Shown here in pieces: positions 44,157 to 51,793 of a stretch of 64,000 nucleotides of DNA. Source of the DNA: Clostridium ljungdahlii (GTDB lineage Bacteria > Bacillota > Clostridia > Clostridiales > Clostridiaceae); the NCBI RefSeq assembly GCF_001636845.1, contig NZ_LITT01000062.1, positions 1-64,000 on the forward strand, read 5' to 3'. The position numbers were made by a program, and so were the translations under genes. The notes below the pieces were generated by a model. It worked only from the letters and a program-made list of their open reading frames with translations, ran no database searches and was not told where the DNA came from. Position 1 is the stretch's first letter, and each line of letters starts with the position of its first letter.

Positions 44157-45566
44157 TTGAGAATAACAAATAAAACGCTGTCAAATAATTTCTTGGCAGA
44201 TATGCAGAGAAATATTTCAAATTTAAATAAAATTCAGCAGCAGGTATCTTCTACAAAGAATTTTTCAAGACCTTCTGATGATCCAATAAATGTTGAAAGA
44301 GCTATGCAGCTTCAAAGTTCTGTAAATTATACCACTCAGTATGGTTCAAATATAAAAACTGCAAATACATGGATGCAAACTACAGATACTACTTTAGGCC
44401 AAATAGGAACTGTACTTAGTAATATAAGAAACAATTTAGAGCAAGCAGGCGGAGTTTATACACAAGATGAAAAAGATAAAATTAATGATGCAGTAAGTCA
44501 GGAAGTACAGCAGATTGCCACATTGCTTAATACAAACTTTGAAGGAGAATATATATTTGGAGGAACCGCAGGACTTTCAAAGCCAATAACTACAACTACT
44601 GATGCTAATGGAATTGTGACGTTAGAGTATGCTGATAAGGATGGGAATGCCGTAAATAATATTCCGTCAGTGGTATCTAGTGGATTTGATGTTAGTAATT
44701 GGATTAGCGCAGGTAAAAGCATAACTTTTTCTGATGGAACCAATACATTGACTGTAAATCCTTCAGGTTCAAGTATAGATGAAGTAATTAAAAATTTAAA
44801 TTCTGGAATACAAGGTGATCCCAATTTTAAAGATAAAATTAATGTAGTAAAAACCAATGATGGAAATGTAAAATTTATAGCTGTAAATAGTGTTGTAAAT
44901 AGTAATGATAATATAAAAATAGCTGCTTCAGGTATATCTGACCTGTCATCTGCAGTTGGAAAGCAATTTTCCAATATGACTATGGAAAACATAGGAGCAG
45001 ATAAAAATATAGAAATTTCCCAAGGAGTAGTGTTATCATATAATGCTACAGCATCAGATATAATGCAATATGGAAGTGACTATAATACAACTTCTGGAGA
45101 TAGCATAAATGCACTTATGAACAGAATACAACATCATTTAGCAGGACAAGTTTTATCTGATACAGATAGCAGTAATAATCCAGTAACTAGTAGTACATTA
45201 GGTGCCATATTAGTTACAGAAAAAAATGCAGATGGAACTACAACGAGTAAATATTGCGTATGGAAAAATGATGAAGACGCTGCAAAGAAAGAATTGATGG
45301 GACAGGATCTTACAGATATAGATGCAGCTTCAAAAAAAGACCTTCAGGTTCGTTCAAAGATAGGTGCAAAAGAAAAGAGAATGAGTGACTTGAGTACCCA
45401 AAACGAAGCTTCAGTAACGAATTTGAAAGAAGTGCTTTCAAAAACAGAGGATATAGATGTTACAGAGAAAACCATAGAATATTATACTTGTATTACGGTT
45501 TACCAGGCGTGTCTCCAAACCGGTGGAAAAGTAATGCAGCCTACACTTTTGGATTATATTAAATAG
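44157..45566 (+). CDS. flgL: Flagellar hook-associated protein FlgL
   Basis: A 469-residue second junction protein, flagellin-like at its ends. The N-terminus MRITNKTLSNNFLADMQRNI and PSDDPINVERAMQLQS are typical. The C-terminal part RSKIGAKEKRMSDLS leads into the last helix ending in a flagellin-like YQACLQTGGKVMQPTLLDYI. A large central insertion (about 150-380) rich in Asp, Asn, Ser and Thr makes it longer than the roughly 300 residues common in Firmicutes. The TTG start at 44157 is the only one joining the conserved N-terminus. Confidence 0.93.
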   Translation: MRITNKTLSNNFLADMQRNISNLNKIQQQVSSTKNFSRPSDDPINVERAMQLQSSVNYTTQYGSNIKTANTWMQTTDTTLGQIGTVLSNIRNNLEQAGGVYTQDEKDKINDAVSQEVQQIATLLNTNFEGEYIFGGTAGLSKPITTTTDANGIVTLEYADKDGNAVNNIPSVVSSGFDVSNWISAGKSITFSDGTNTLTVNPSGSSIDEVIKNLNSGIQGDPNFKDKINVVKTNDGNVKFIAVNSVVNSNDNIKIAASGISDLSSAVGKQFSNMTMENIGADKNIEISQGVVLSYNATASDIMQYGSDYNTTSGDSINALMNRIQHHLAGQVLSDTDSSNNPVTSSTLGAILVTEKNADGTTTSKYCVWKNDEDAAKKELMGQDLTDIDAASKKDLQVRSKIGAKEKRMSDLSTQNEASVTNLKEVLSKTEDIDVTEKTIEYYTCITVYQACLQTGGKVMQPTLLDYIK

Positions 45567-45567
45567 G

Positions 45568-45701
45568 AGTTGAAAGTTGAGAACTGATAGAGGATAGTTA
45601 TATTATTAAAAACTTTGTACCCAGTTCTTTCCAAGACAGGTGCAAAAGAACGAAGAGTCATAGATTTAGAATACTTAACTTTCAACTCTCCATTCTCAAC
45701 T
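45568..45701. repeat. Fold-back intergenic repeat, copy F (AGTTGAAAGTTGAGA arm type)
   Basis: The left arm AGTTGAAAGTTGAGAACTG and the right arm TTAACTTTCAACTCTCC and on to TTCTCAACT (45675-45701) are imperfect inverted copies. Inside is a GTTCTTT/AAAGAAC hairpin (45624-45651) formed around a stretch that resembles part of a flgL gene. It lies between flgL and fliW. Confidence 0.6.
45624..45680 (+). pseudogene. Short flgL-like remnant within the fold-back repeat
   Basis: Read in this frame the segment gives VLSKTGAKERRVIDLEYLT. It resembles RSKIGAKEKRMSDLST of the intact flgL just upstream, and the DNA shares AGGTGCAAAAGAA. It looks like a fragment of a diverged second flgL left between the arms of the repeat. 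The match is short, so chance is not excluded. Confidence 0.4.
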
Positions 45702-45717
45702 AAAAAGGGAGATAAAA

Positions 45718-46146
45718 ATGAAATTAAACACAAAATATCATGGAGTACTAAACTATGAAAAAGAAGATATAATAATGTTTAAAAAAGGCATTCCCGGTTT
45801 TGAAAATTTGAAGAAATTTATATTGGTTCCTGCAGAGGAAAATAATTTATTTTATATACTTCACTCTATTGAAGATATTAATATTGGAATTGTGGTAGTT
45901 TCACCTTTTAATGTATTAAAAAGCTATGAATTTGATTTAAATGAAATTAAAATATCTGAGCTTAATATAAAAAGCAATAAAGATATTATTGTAGTAAATA
46001 CAGTTAACTTAAGTTCTAAACTAGAGAATATAACAGTTAATTTGAAAGCTCCCATAATAATAAATAAGAATGAAAATATTGGGGAACAATTAATACTAGA
46101 GGTTGATTATCCAATAAAATACCCACTTTTTAAGGGGGAGTTTTAA
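45718..46146 (+). CDS. fliW: Flagellar assembly factor FliW
   Basis: A 142-residue FliW, the flagellin-binding antagonist of CsrA. In B. subtilis free FliW binds CsrA and relieves repression of flagellin translation, whereas cytoplasmic flagellin sequesters FliW. The family pattern is visible: MFKKGIPGFENLKKFILVP, VVSPFNVLKSYEF, VNLKAPIIINKN and the Gln-rich ending. The csrA start codon directly follows its stop codon, so the two are translated together. The start follows AAGGGAG. Confidence 0.94.
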   Translation: MKLNTKYHGVLNYEKEDIIMFKKGIPGFENLKKFILVPAEENNLFYILHSIEDINIGIVVVSPFNVLKSYEFDLNEIKISELNIKSNKDIIVVNTVNLSSKLENITVNLKAPIIINKNENIGEQLILEVDYPIKYPLFKGEF

Positions 46147-46362
46147 TTGTTAGTTATAAGTAGAAAAAAGGGAGAGTCACTGCTTTTAGGAGAAGATATA
46201 GAAATAACTGTTGTAAAAGTAGAAGAGGGAACTGTTAAACTTTCTATATCTGCACCTAGAAATATAAAAATACTTAGAAAAGAACTTTACAAGGAAATAG
46301 AAGAAGAAAATAAAAATGCGGCAGCTTCAGATATAAGCATATTGAAAAAATTGAAAAAATAA
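46147..46362 (+). CDS. csrA: Carbon storage regulator CsrA (FliW-partner type)
   Basis: A 71-residue RNA-binding dimer that blocks translation at GGA-containing sites. The core [15 protein letters not shown] begins the first strand, and R44 in ILRKELY is the RNA-contacting arginine. The helical C-terminal extension [20 protein letters not shown] includes N55, a position reported as needed for FliW binding in B. subtilis CsrA. The start is TTG with no gap to fliW. Its main expected target is the flagellin mRNA; both flagellin leaders here carry suitable sites. Compare the shorter copy at 57920. Confidence 0.94.
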   Translation: MLVISRKKGESLLLGEDIEITVVKVEEGTVKLSISAPRNIKILRKELYKEIEEENKNAAASDISILKKLKK

Positions 46363-46395
46363 ATTTATTACAGAAATATTAGAGGGGTGTTTAGC

Positions 46396-46755
46396 ATGGA
46401 AGTTAAAGATGTAGGTCAAGGAAGACAGCTATCTTTAAGTTTTAATACATCTAGTGACGTTTCACAAACTCAGCAAAGTACAGATGCAGTTAACAAAACT
46501 GCTAGTAAAGATCTGAATGAAAAGAGTTTAACACATAAGGATGTAAAAAAAGCTGTAGATAAAGTAAACAAGTTAATGGAGGATAAATCTACTCATTTGA
46601 AATATGAAGTATGCGGTAAATTTAATGATGTTACAATACAAATAATAGATGATAAAACTGATGAAGTTATAAAAGAAATACCACCTAAAAAAATAATAGA
46701 GATGGTAGATAAACTTTGTGAATTGGCAGGATTTTTTTTGGACAAAAAAGTTTAA
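46396..46755 (+). CDS. flaG: FlaG family protein
   Basis: A 119-residue protein with a polar, disordered first half and the conserved FlaG C-terminus: NKLMEDKSTHLKYEVCGKFN and TIQIIDDKTDEVIKEIPPKK onward. FlaG has been linked to control of flagellar filament length; its mechanism is not settled. The ATG at 46396 follows AGAGGGG; an in-frame GTG at 46387 overlaps that site. It is cotranscribed with csrA and followed by a small unknown gene. Confidence 0.9.
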   Translation: MEVKDVGQGRQLSLSFNTSSDVSQTQQSTDAVNKTASKDLNEKSLTHKDVKKAVDKVNKLMEDKSTHLKYEVCGKFNDVTIQIIDDKTDEVIKEIPPKKIIEMVDKLCELAGFFLDKKV

Positions 46756-46785
46756 AGCATTGATATTATTCTAGGGGGGATTTTA

Positions 46786-47088
46786 ATGGAATTTAGATTA
46801 AATAAAATAGACCCGGAAGTTCAGCGCAGAGTAAAGGAAACTACAAGTGCAGGAAAAGTTCATAATAAGTCAGGAATCTTCATAAATAAGGACTATAAGG
46901 ACAAGAAACATAACGGCCAGGGAGATTTTAAGTCAGAACTCACTAAGTACAAACAGGGAAAAAATAAAAAACGCATTTTTGTAGAAGCAAATAAAGTGGA
47001 AAGAGTTGAAATAAAAGCCTTTAAAGAGGAAAAGGAAAACCTTTCAATAGATAACGAAATAGGAAACATTCTAGATGTGAAGAAATAA
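46786..47088 (+). CDS. Small basic protein of unknown function in the flagellar cluster
   Basis: A 100-residue, Lys-rich, low-hydrophobicity protein that I do not recognise. It has no signal peptide, membrane helix or cysteine. The sequence reads as mostly disordered with a short amphipathic start (MEFRLNKIDPEVQRRVKE), so it could be an export substrate, chaperone or adaptor. A good ribosome binding site (TAGGGGGG) and its place between flaG and fliS support a real gene. A fold-back repeat follows its stop codon. Confidence 0.65.
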   Translation: MEFRLNKIDPEVQRRVKETTSAGKVHNKSGIFINKDYKDKKHNGQGDFKSELTKYKQGKNKKRIFVEANKVERVEIKAFKEEKENLSIDNEIGNILDVKK

Positions 47089-47187
47089 TTAATAGTTAAG
47101 AATTAATAATTAAGAGTTAATAGTTAATAAGGATTTTTCAACGAAAAATCAACTGTAATTATTAATTATACATTATTAATTCTTAAT
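47087..47187. repeat. Fold-back intergenic repeat, copy G (TTAATAGTTAAGAATT arm type)
   Basis: The left arm TTAATAGTTAAGAATTAAT and the right arm ATTATTAATTATACATTATT and on to AATTCTTAA are inverted copies. The centre GGATTTTTC-AACG-AAAAATC (47131-47150) is a short version of the GATTTTTC/GAAAAATC core. It lies directly before the fliS ribosome binding site. Confidence 0.6.
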
Positions 47188-47209
47188 ACAATAAAGGGAG
47201 GTTTATTGT

Positions 47210-47596
47210 ATGTATGCAGGTAATGCTTATCAAACATATAAAAGTAACAGCATAAATTATGCCTCAAAGGAGCAGCTCCTTTTGATGCTGGTAGATGGAG
47301 CGGTGAAATTTGCTAAAGTAGCAAGACAGGCAATGCTGGACAACGATATAAAAAAGGCCCATGAAAATATAATCAAGACACAGAATATATTTAATGAACT
47401 TATGATATCTTTAGATGTTTCTAAGTCAGGAAAATGGGGACAATCTCTTATGAGTGTATATGATTTTATAGTTAGAAGGTTAGTAGACGCAAATATGAAA
47501 AAAGATGTAAAAATAATGGATGAGGTAATTCCATTAATAGAAGATGTTAGAGATACTTGGGAAGGAGCCTATAAGGCTTCTAAAATACAAAAATAA
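47210..47596 (+). CDS. fliS: Flagellin export chaperone FliS
   Basis: A 128-residue helical-bundle chaperone that binds the flagellin C-terminus and prevents early polymerisation. Typical segments are YQTYKSNSINYASKEQLLLM, LYDGA-like LVDGAVKFAKVA, and the later LVDANMKKDVKIMDEVIPL. In the FliW-CsrA circuit FliS also influences how much flagellin is free to sequester FliW. The start follows AGGGAGG. fliD lies 33 bp downstream. Confidence 0.94.
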   Translation: MYAGNAYQTYKSNSINYASKEQLLLMLVDGAVKFAKVARQAMLDNDIKKAHENIIKTQNIFNELMISLDVSKSGKWGQSLMSVYDFIVRRLVDANMKKDVKIMDEVIPLIEDVRDTWEGAYKASKIQK

Positions 47597-47634
47597 AATG
47601 ATAATTGTGAATTGAATAAGGGGAGGTAATGAAT

Positions 47635-49434
47635 ATGAGTGATGTAAGTTCAGTAACATCCGGTACAACTGGTGCCGGTGGCGGTAATATGATTAGATTA
47701 ACAGGTCTAGCTTCAGGTCTTGATGTAGATGCACTAGTAAAAAAAATGATGGCTGCAGACCAAGCAAAACTTGATAAAGCAAAGCAAGATCAACAGACTA
47801 CTGAGTGGAAACAAGAGGCATATCAGGATATTATTAAGAATATAAAAGATTTACAAAGTTCATTTTTTGATTCATCTAGTTCAGATAATGATATTTTATC
47901 AGCAACGAATTTTGCACCGTTTACTGTAGGAGGTGCTGATGGCTCATCTACAGTAGATACGTCAGTAGCAACTTTTACTCCAGGGGTAGGAGCAAAGACA
48001 GGCAAATATTCAATATCAGTTAAACAATTGGCCAAAGGTGCAGGAGTAGGCAATACAGTAACAACATTACCTACAGCAACGCCTGCTTCAGCTAAAGCTG
48101 CGCTTTCTACAAAACTGACGGATATAAATTCATCATTAAGTGGATCAATTAAATTAGCATTAAACGCTAATGGTGCGACTAGTGATGTTAATGTTACTTT
48201 GGATAATACATCTGGTAATGCTACACTAGGAGATCTTATTAACGCCATAAATAACCAAGGGAGTGGAAGTGTAAAGGCAACCTATAGTGAACTTACAGGT
48301 CAATTTAATTTAAATAGTACAAAAACTGGTAGTGATACAAGTTTATCAATAAAAAGTGGAAGTACAGCATCACTTTCTACTATACTTGGATTTTCTGCAG
48401 CAAATAGTGGTGGGGTAACTACTGCTAATTGGACAGTTTCAAGTACATCTACTGATACTGCTACTGGAACAATTCAAAAAGGTCAAAATGCAGATGTAAT
48501 AATTACTCCACCAGGTGGAAGTGGTGTTGAAGTTACGGATAAGACAAGTAATAATTTCACCATAGATGGAATGACTTATACATTATCAAGTGAGGGGACT
48601 GATAGCACACATCCTGTTACTGCATCGGTAACTATTGGACAAGATACTCAAAAGGTATATGATAAGATTAAATCGTTTATTGATAAATATAATGCTATAG
48701 TAGATGAAATTCAAACAAAACTTACTGAAAAACCAAATTCAGATTACAAGCCTTTAACAGATGCACAAAAAGCTGAAATGAGTTCCACGCAAATTACAGC
48801 TTGGGAAACTAAAGCTAAAGTAGGTATTCTTAGGAATGATGACAATCTTCAAAACTTGCTTGATAATTTAACAACTGCATTTACAACAGCCGTAAATAAT
48901 ACTGGACTTTCAATGGGAAGGTACGGCGGTAATAGTATAGGAATAGATACATCTCAAGATTATACAACACCAGATCATATTGATATAGCAGATCCAACAG
49001 CGTTAAAAATAGCTATATCAACTAATTGCGATCAAATATTAAAAATATTTACTAATGTATCAGCTGCACCGGCTCCTATTGCAGCTGATGGTAGTACAAA
49101 ATATGATAGTAGTACACAAGAGTATCAGGAAGATGGAGTTTTTACTAGAATTAATACTATACTTCAAAAAAATGTAGGATTTACAAATACAACTTTAAAT
49201 ACTGCTATATTAACTTCTTTTGCAAATAAACAATATGACTTTACAATAACAGGAACTGGCGGCAAAAATACACTTCCAGACCAGCTATATGAGGAGCAGC
49301 TTAATATAAAAAAGATTACAGATCAAATGAGCACAGACCAAGAAAAATATTATAAACAATTCTCCGACCTTGAAACCGTTATGAACCAATTAAATTCACA
49401 GCAGTCACAATTGTCTTCTATGCTTGGAAACTGA
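47635..49434 (+). CDS. fliD: Flagellar filament cap protein FliD
   Basis: A 599-residue cap protein on which flagellin monomers assemble. The N-terminus has IRLTGLASGLDVDALVKKMM, and the C-terminus has the coiled coil ending KQFSDLETVMNQLNSQQSQL. The central domains are rich in Ser, Thr and Gly and are surface exposed. The ATG at 47635 lies 8 bp after GGGAGG; the ATG at 47629 is only 2 bp from it. Downstream is a FliT-like gene, the usual FliD chaperone position. Confidence 0.93.
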   Translation: MSDVSSVTSGTTGAGGGNMIRLTGLASGLDVDALVKKMMAADQAKLDKAKQDQQTTEWKQEAYQDIIKNIKDLQSSFFDSSSSDNDILSATNFAPFTVGGADGSSTVDTSVATFTPGVGAKTGKYSISVKQLAKGAGVGNTVTTLPTATPASAKAALSTKLTDINSSLSGSIKLALNANGATSDVNVTLDNTSGNATLGDLINAINNQGSGSVKATYSELTGQFNLNSTKTGSDTSLSIKSGSTASLSTILGFSAANSGGVTTANWTVSSTSTDTATGTIQKGQNADVIITPPGGSGVEVTDKTSNNFTIDGMTYTLSSEGTDSTHPVTASVTIGQDTQKVYDKIKSFIDKYNAIVDEIQTKLTEKPNSDYKPLTDAQKAEMSSTQITAWETKAKVGILRNDDNLQNLLDNLTTAFTTAVNNTGLSMGRYGGNSIGIDTSQDYTTPDHIDIADPTALKIAISTNCDQILKIFTNVSAAPAPIAADGSTKYDSSTQEYQEDGVFTRINTILQKNVGFTNTTLNTAILTSFANKQYDFTITGTGGKNTLPDQLYEEQLNIKKITDQMSTDQEKYYKQFSDLETVMNQLNSQQSQLSSMLGN

Positions 49435-49458
49435 TAGGAAAATTGAAATGGGGAATAA

Positions 49459-49800
49459 ATGATGAAGCTAGATTTAGAAAGAGATATGGAAAATTTAAGG
49501 GACGTCACATGTGAGCTTATTGATAAACTTCAGAAGAATGATTATGATGCGTTAGAAAATCTAATGGATGAGAGGCAAAAATTACTAGATAATTTAGAAA
49601 AACTGCATTGTACAAAAGAGCGGTATCGTGATGCAATTGATCAATTTCAAGTAATTACTTTTCAGCAGAAACTATCAAAAATAATGGCTGAGAAGAAACA
49701 TAAGCTGAGAGAAAAAATTGATGATATATCTAGAAGGAAAAGTTTAACAAAAGGCTATAATAAGCATATAGGTGCTAGTATATTTAGTAAAAAAATTTGA
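49459..49800 (+). CDS. FliT-like flagellar chaperone (tentative)
   Basis: A 113-residue, charged, fully helical protein with coiled-coil patterns (LERDMENLRDVTCELIDKLQ and LENLMDERQKLLDNLEKL). It has no signal peptide or cysteine cluster. Its place after fliS-fliD is that of FliT, the chaperone of FliD, and size and helix content fit. Sequence conservation in FliT is too low for a firm call by eye. Two ATGs are adjacent (49459 and 49462), both behind a GGGGAA site. It ends the operon before flagellin 1. Confidence 0.6.
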   Translation: MMKLDLERDMENLRDVTCELIDKLQKNDYDALENLMDERQKLLDNLEKLHCTKERYRDAIDQFQVITFQQKLSKIMAEKKHKLREKIDDISRRKSLTKGYNKHIGASIFSKKI

Positions 49801-49843
49801 TGATATTATTTATATAAAATAAATAAAAAGTCAAAAAAAGTAG

Positions 49844-49870
49844 TAAAGTAAATAAAAATAGCAACGATAA
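49844..49870 (+). promoter_or_regulatory. Sigma-28 (SigD-type) promoter of flagellin gene 1
   Basis: TAAA (49844-49847), a 15-bp spacer and AACGATAA (49863-49870) match TAAA-N15-GCCGATAA at six of eight -10 positions. The expected start near 49876 puts the CsrA hairpin at the very 5' end of the transcript. Confidence 0.7.
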
Positions 49871-49883
49871 AATAAATAACAAA

Positions 49884-49914
49884 GGGCAAGGATGCCCATT
49901 AAAATTCAAGGAGG
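49884..49914 (+). promoter_or_regulatory. Two CsrA binding sites in the leader of flagellin gene 1
   Basis: GGGC-AAGGAT-GCCC (49884-49897) is a hairpin with GGA in its loop; CAAGGATG fits the CsrA consensus core. The second GGA lies in the ribosome binding site CAAGGAGG (49907-49914). The same two-site layout, hairpin plus ribosome binding site, is known from the B. subtilis hag leader. Binding at both would block translation. Confidence 0.75.
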
Positions 49915-49922
49915 AATTTATT

Positions 49923-51635
49923 ATGATAATTAATCACAACTTACAAGCCAATAATGCTATAAGGAACATGAACATCAATTCAAACAATGCAAGCAAATCA
50001 ATGCAAAAACTTTCATCAGGTCTTAGAATCAACAGTGCAGCAGATGATGCAGCAGGACTAGCTATATCTGAAAAAATGAGAGGCCAGATAAATGGTCTTG
50101 ATCAAGCAGCTTCTAACTCACAAGATGCGATATCAATGGTTCAAACAGCTGAAGGTGCTTTAAATGAGACAACTTCAATCCTTCAAAGAATGAGACAACT
50201 TGCTAATCAGGCAGCAAACGGCACTAATGTTACTGTTGATAGACAATCCATACAGACAGAAATGAATCAATTGACATCAGAAGTTAACAGAATTGGTAAT
50301 ACTACAGAATTCAATACTCAGTCACTTTTAAAAGGTGATGGTTCTGTTAAGGTTGCTGGTTCAGGTTTAACTACTGGAGTTGGCAATTTAGCTGGTGGTG
50401 TAGATTCTACAAAGACATTAGCAACTCAGACAAATACAATTACTACTGCTGCAGTAGCAGGTGATACTTATACTGTTACTCTTAACGGACAGGCACTTAC
50501 AGTTACTTTCGCAGCATCAAATGCTGGTGGACAGGCAGCTCAAGCTGTTTATAATCTAACTGGCACATCTGCAACTGTTAATTTGGCAGGTGTTACTGAT
50601 GCTACTACTGATAGTGCTACTGAGTTAAGATCATCTATTCAAGATATGATTGATAATAACTCAGTTTTGAAAGGAAATTATGTAGTAAGTGGCAATGGTT
50701 CCAATGTTACTATTACAGCAGTAACTGGAGGAACGTTTGATGGTGCAGCAGGAACAATTGGTGCTTCAACTCAGACTGGTACTATTGCAGGAGTAGCTGC
50801 AGCAAACACAGGAACAACTACTACGGGAACAGCAGCAAGTGCTACGATTACAATAGGTGGTACTTATTCAGCTTATATTGGAACTGGTATGACAATTGAT
50901 AATCAACAAATTGAATTCTATGATGGTACTAAAGGTGCTTATACTGGTTCTGCAATTGGTGTTGATTTAGCAGGAACTTCAACAGCAGATGATATTTCTA
51001 AAGCAATAATTGCACAAGCTGGACCAAAGCTTACGGGTGTTACACTTGCTACAGGTGGTGCTGCTGGAAAGGTTACTATTTCAGCTGCAAATCCAGGTGT
51101 TGCAGGAGATCAAATAAAAGTACAGGATGGAAGTGTTCAGCAAAAATTTGTAACTACAATGCAGGTAGGAGCAAATATGGGACAGACATTCCAAATATCT
51201 ATAGCAGATATGAGGTCAAATGCCCTTGGAATTGCTGGTACAGCTGGTGCATCTGTTGCAGGAGTTGCAGGTGCAAAATTTACATCAACAAATGTTGTCA
51301 CAGATGGAACAAGTGCTACATTAAGAGAAGCATCTCTTGATGTATCAAGTACTGATACTGCTACAGCTGCCCTTAAAGTATTAGATAATGCTACAGCTGC
51401 AGTTTCCGCTCAGAGATCAGAGCTTGGTGCTTATCAAAATAGACTTGAACACACTATAGCAAACCTTGGAACATCTTCAGAAAACTTAACATCAGCAGAG
51501 TCAAGAATTAGAGATGTTGATATGGCAAAAGAAATGTCAGCATATTCAAAGAACAATATTTTATCTCAAGCAGCTCAGGCTATGCTTGCTCAAGCTAATC
51601 AACAGCCACAACAGGTTCTTCAGTTATTGAGATAA
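49923..51635 (+). CDS. Flagellin 1
   Basis: A 570-residue filament subunit. The conserved N-terminal D0/D1 segment begins MIINHNLQANNAIRNMNINS, with KLSSGLRINSAADDAAGLAI. The C-terminus ends SAYSKNNILSQAAQAMLAQ and QQVLQLLR. The central domain (about 150-460) is rich in Ala, Gly, Thr and Ser, with many candidate glycosylation sites. It forms a near-twin pair with the flagellin at 58186: ends almost identical, centre patchy. Flanking genes encode a glycosyltransferase and other modification enzymes. It is probably controlled by sigma-28 and by CsrA binding in its leader. Confidence 0.96.
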   Translation: MIINHNLQANNAIRNMNINSNNASKSMQKLSSGLRINSAADDAAGLAISEKMRGQINGLDQAASNSQDAISMVQTAEGALNETTSILQRMRQLANQAANGTNVTVDRQSIQTEMNQLTSEVNRIGNTTEFNTQSLLKGDGSVKVAGSGLTTGVGNLAGGVDSTKTLATQTNTITTAAVAGDTYTVTLNGQALTVTFAASNAGGQAAQAVYNLTGTSATVNLAGVTDATTDSATELRSSIQDMIDNNSVLKGNYVVSGNGSNVTITAVTGGTFDGAAGTIGASTQTGTIAGVAAANTGTTTTGTAASATITIGGTYSAYIGTGMTIDNQQIEFYDGTKGAYTGSAIGVDLAGTSTADDISKAIIAQAGPKLTGVTLATGGAAGKVTISAANPGVAGDQIKVQDGSVQQKFVTTMQVGANMGQTFQISIADMRSNALGIAGTAGASVAGVAGAKFTSTNVVTDGTSATLREASLDVSSTDTATAALKVLDNATAAVSAQRSELGAYQNRLEHTIANLGTSSENLTSAESRIRDVDMAKEMSAYSKNNILSQAAQAMLAQANQQPQQVLQLLR

Positions 51636-51676
51636 ACAGTTAACCTAATTTAGTTACAAGTAAATTAATTACTATT

Positions 51677-51708
51677 AATAAGGGTGGAGTTTGTATTCCA
51701 CTCTTATT
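51677..51708 (+). terminator. Hairpin between flagellin 1 and the glycosyltransferase gene
   Basis: AATAAGGGTGGA pairs with TCCACTCTTATT (one G-U) around GTTTGTAT. There is no T-run after it, so it probably attenuates or stabilises the flagellin mRNA 3' end rather than stopping all transcription. Confidence 0.55.
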
Positions 51709-51793
51709 TAATACAGAATATTAATTTTTTAGAAAGTTAAAGTATTTAATTCTGTAAAAAATTAATATCAAAACTGCAAGAGGGGTTGAAATT

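Noticed and set aside
8735-47187. Fold-back repeats considered as a CRISPR array or as classical MITEs
   Set aside because: There are no regularly spaced repeats with unique spacers, and no conserved terminal ends or clear target-site duplications; the conserved part is the core, not the ends.
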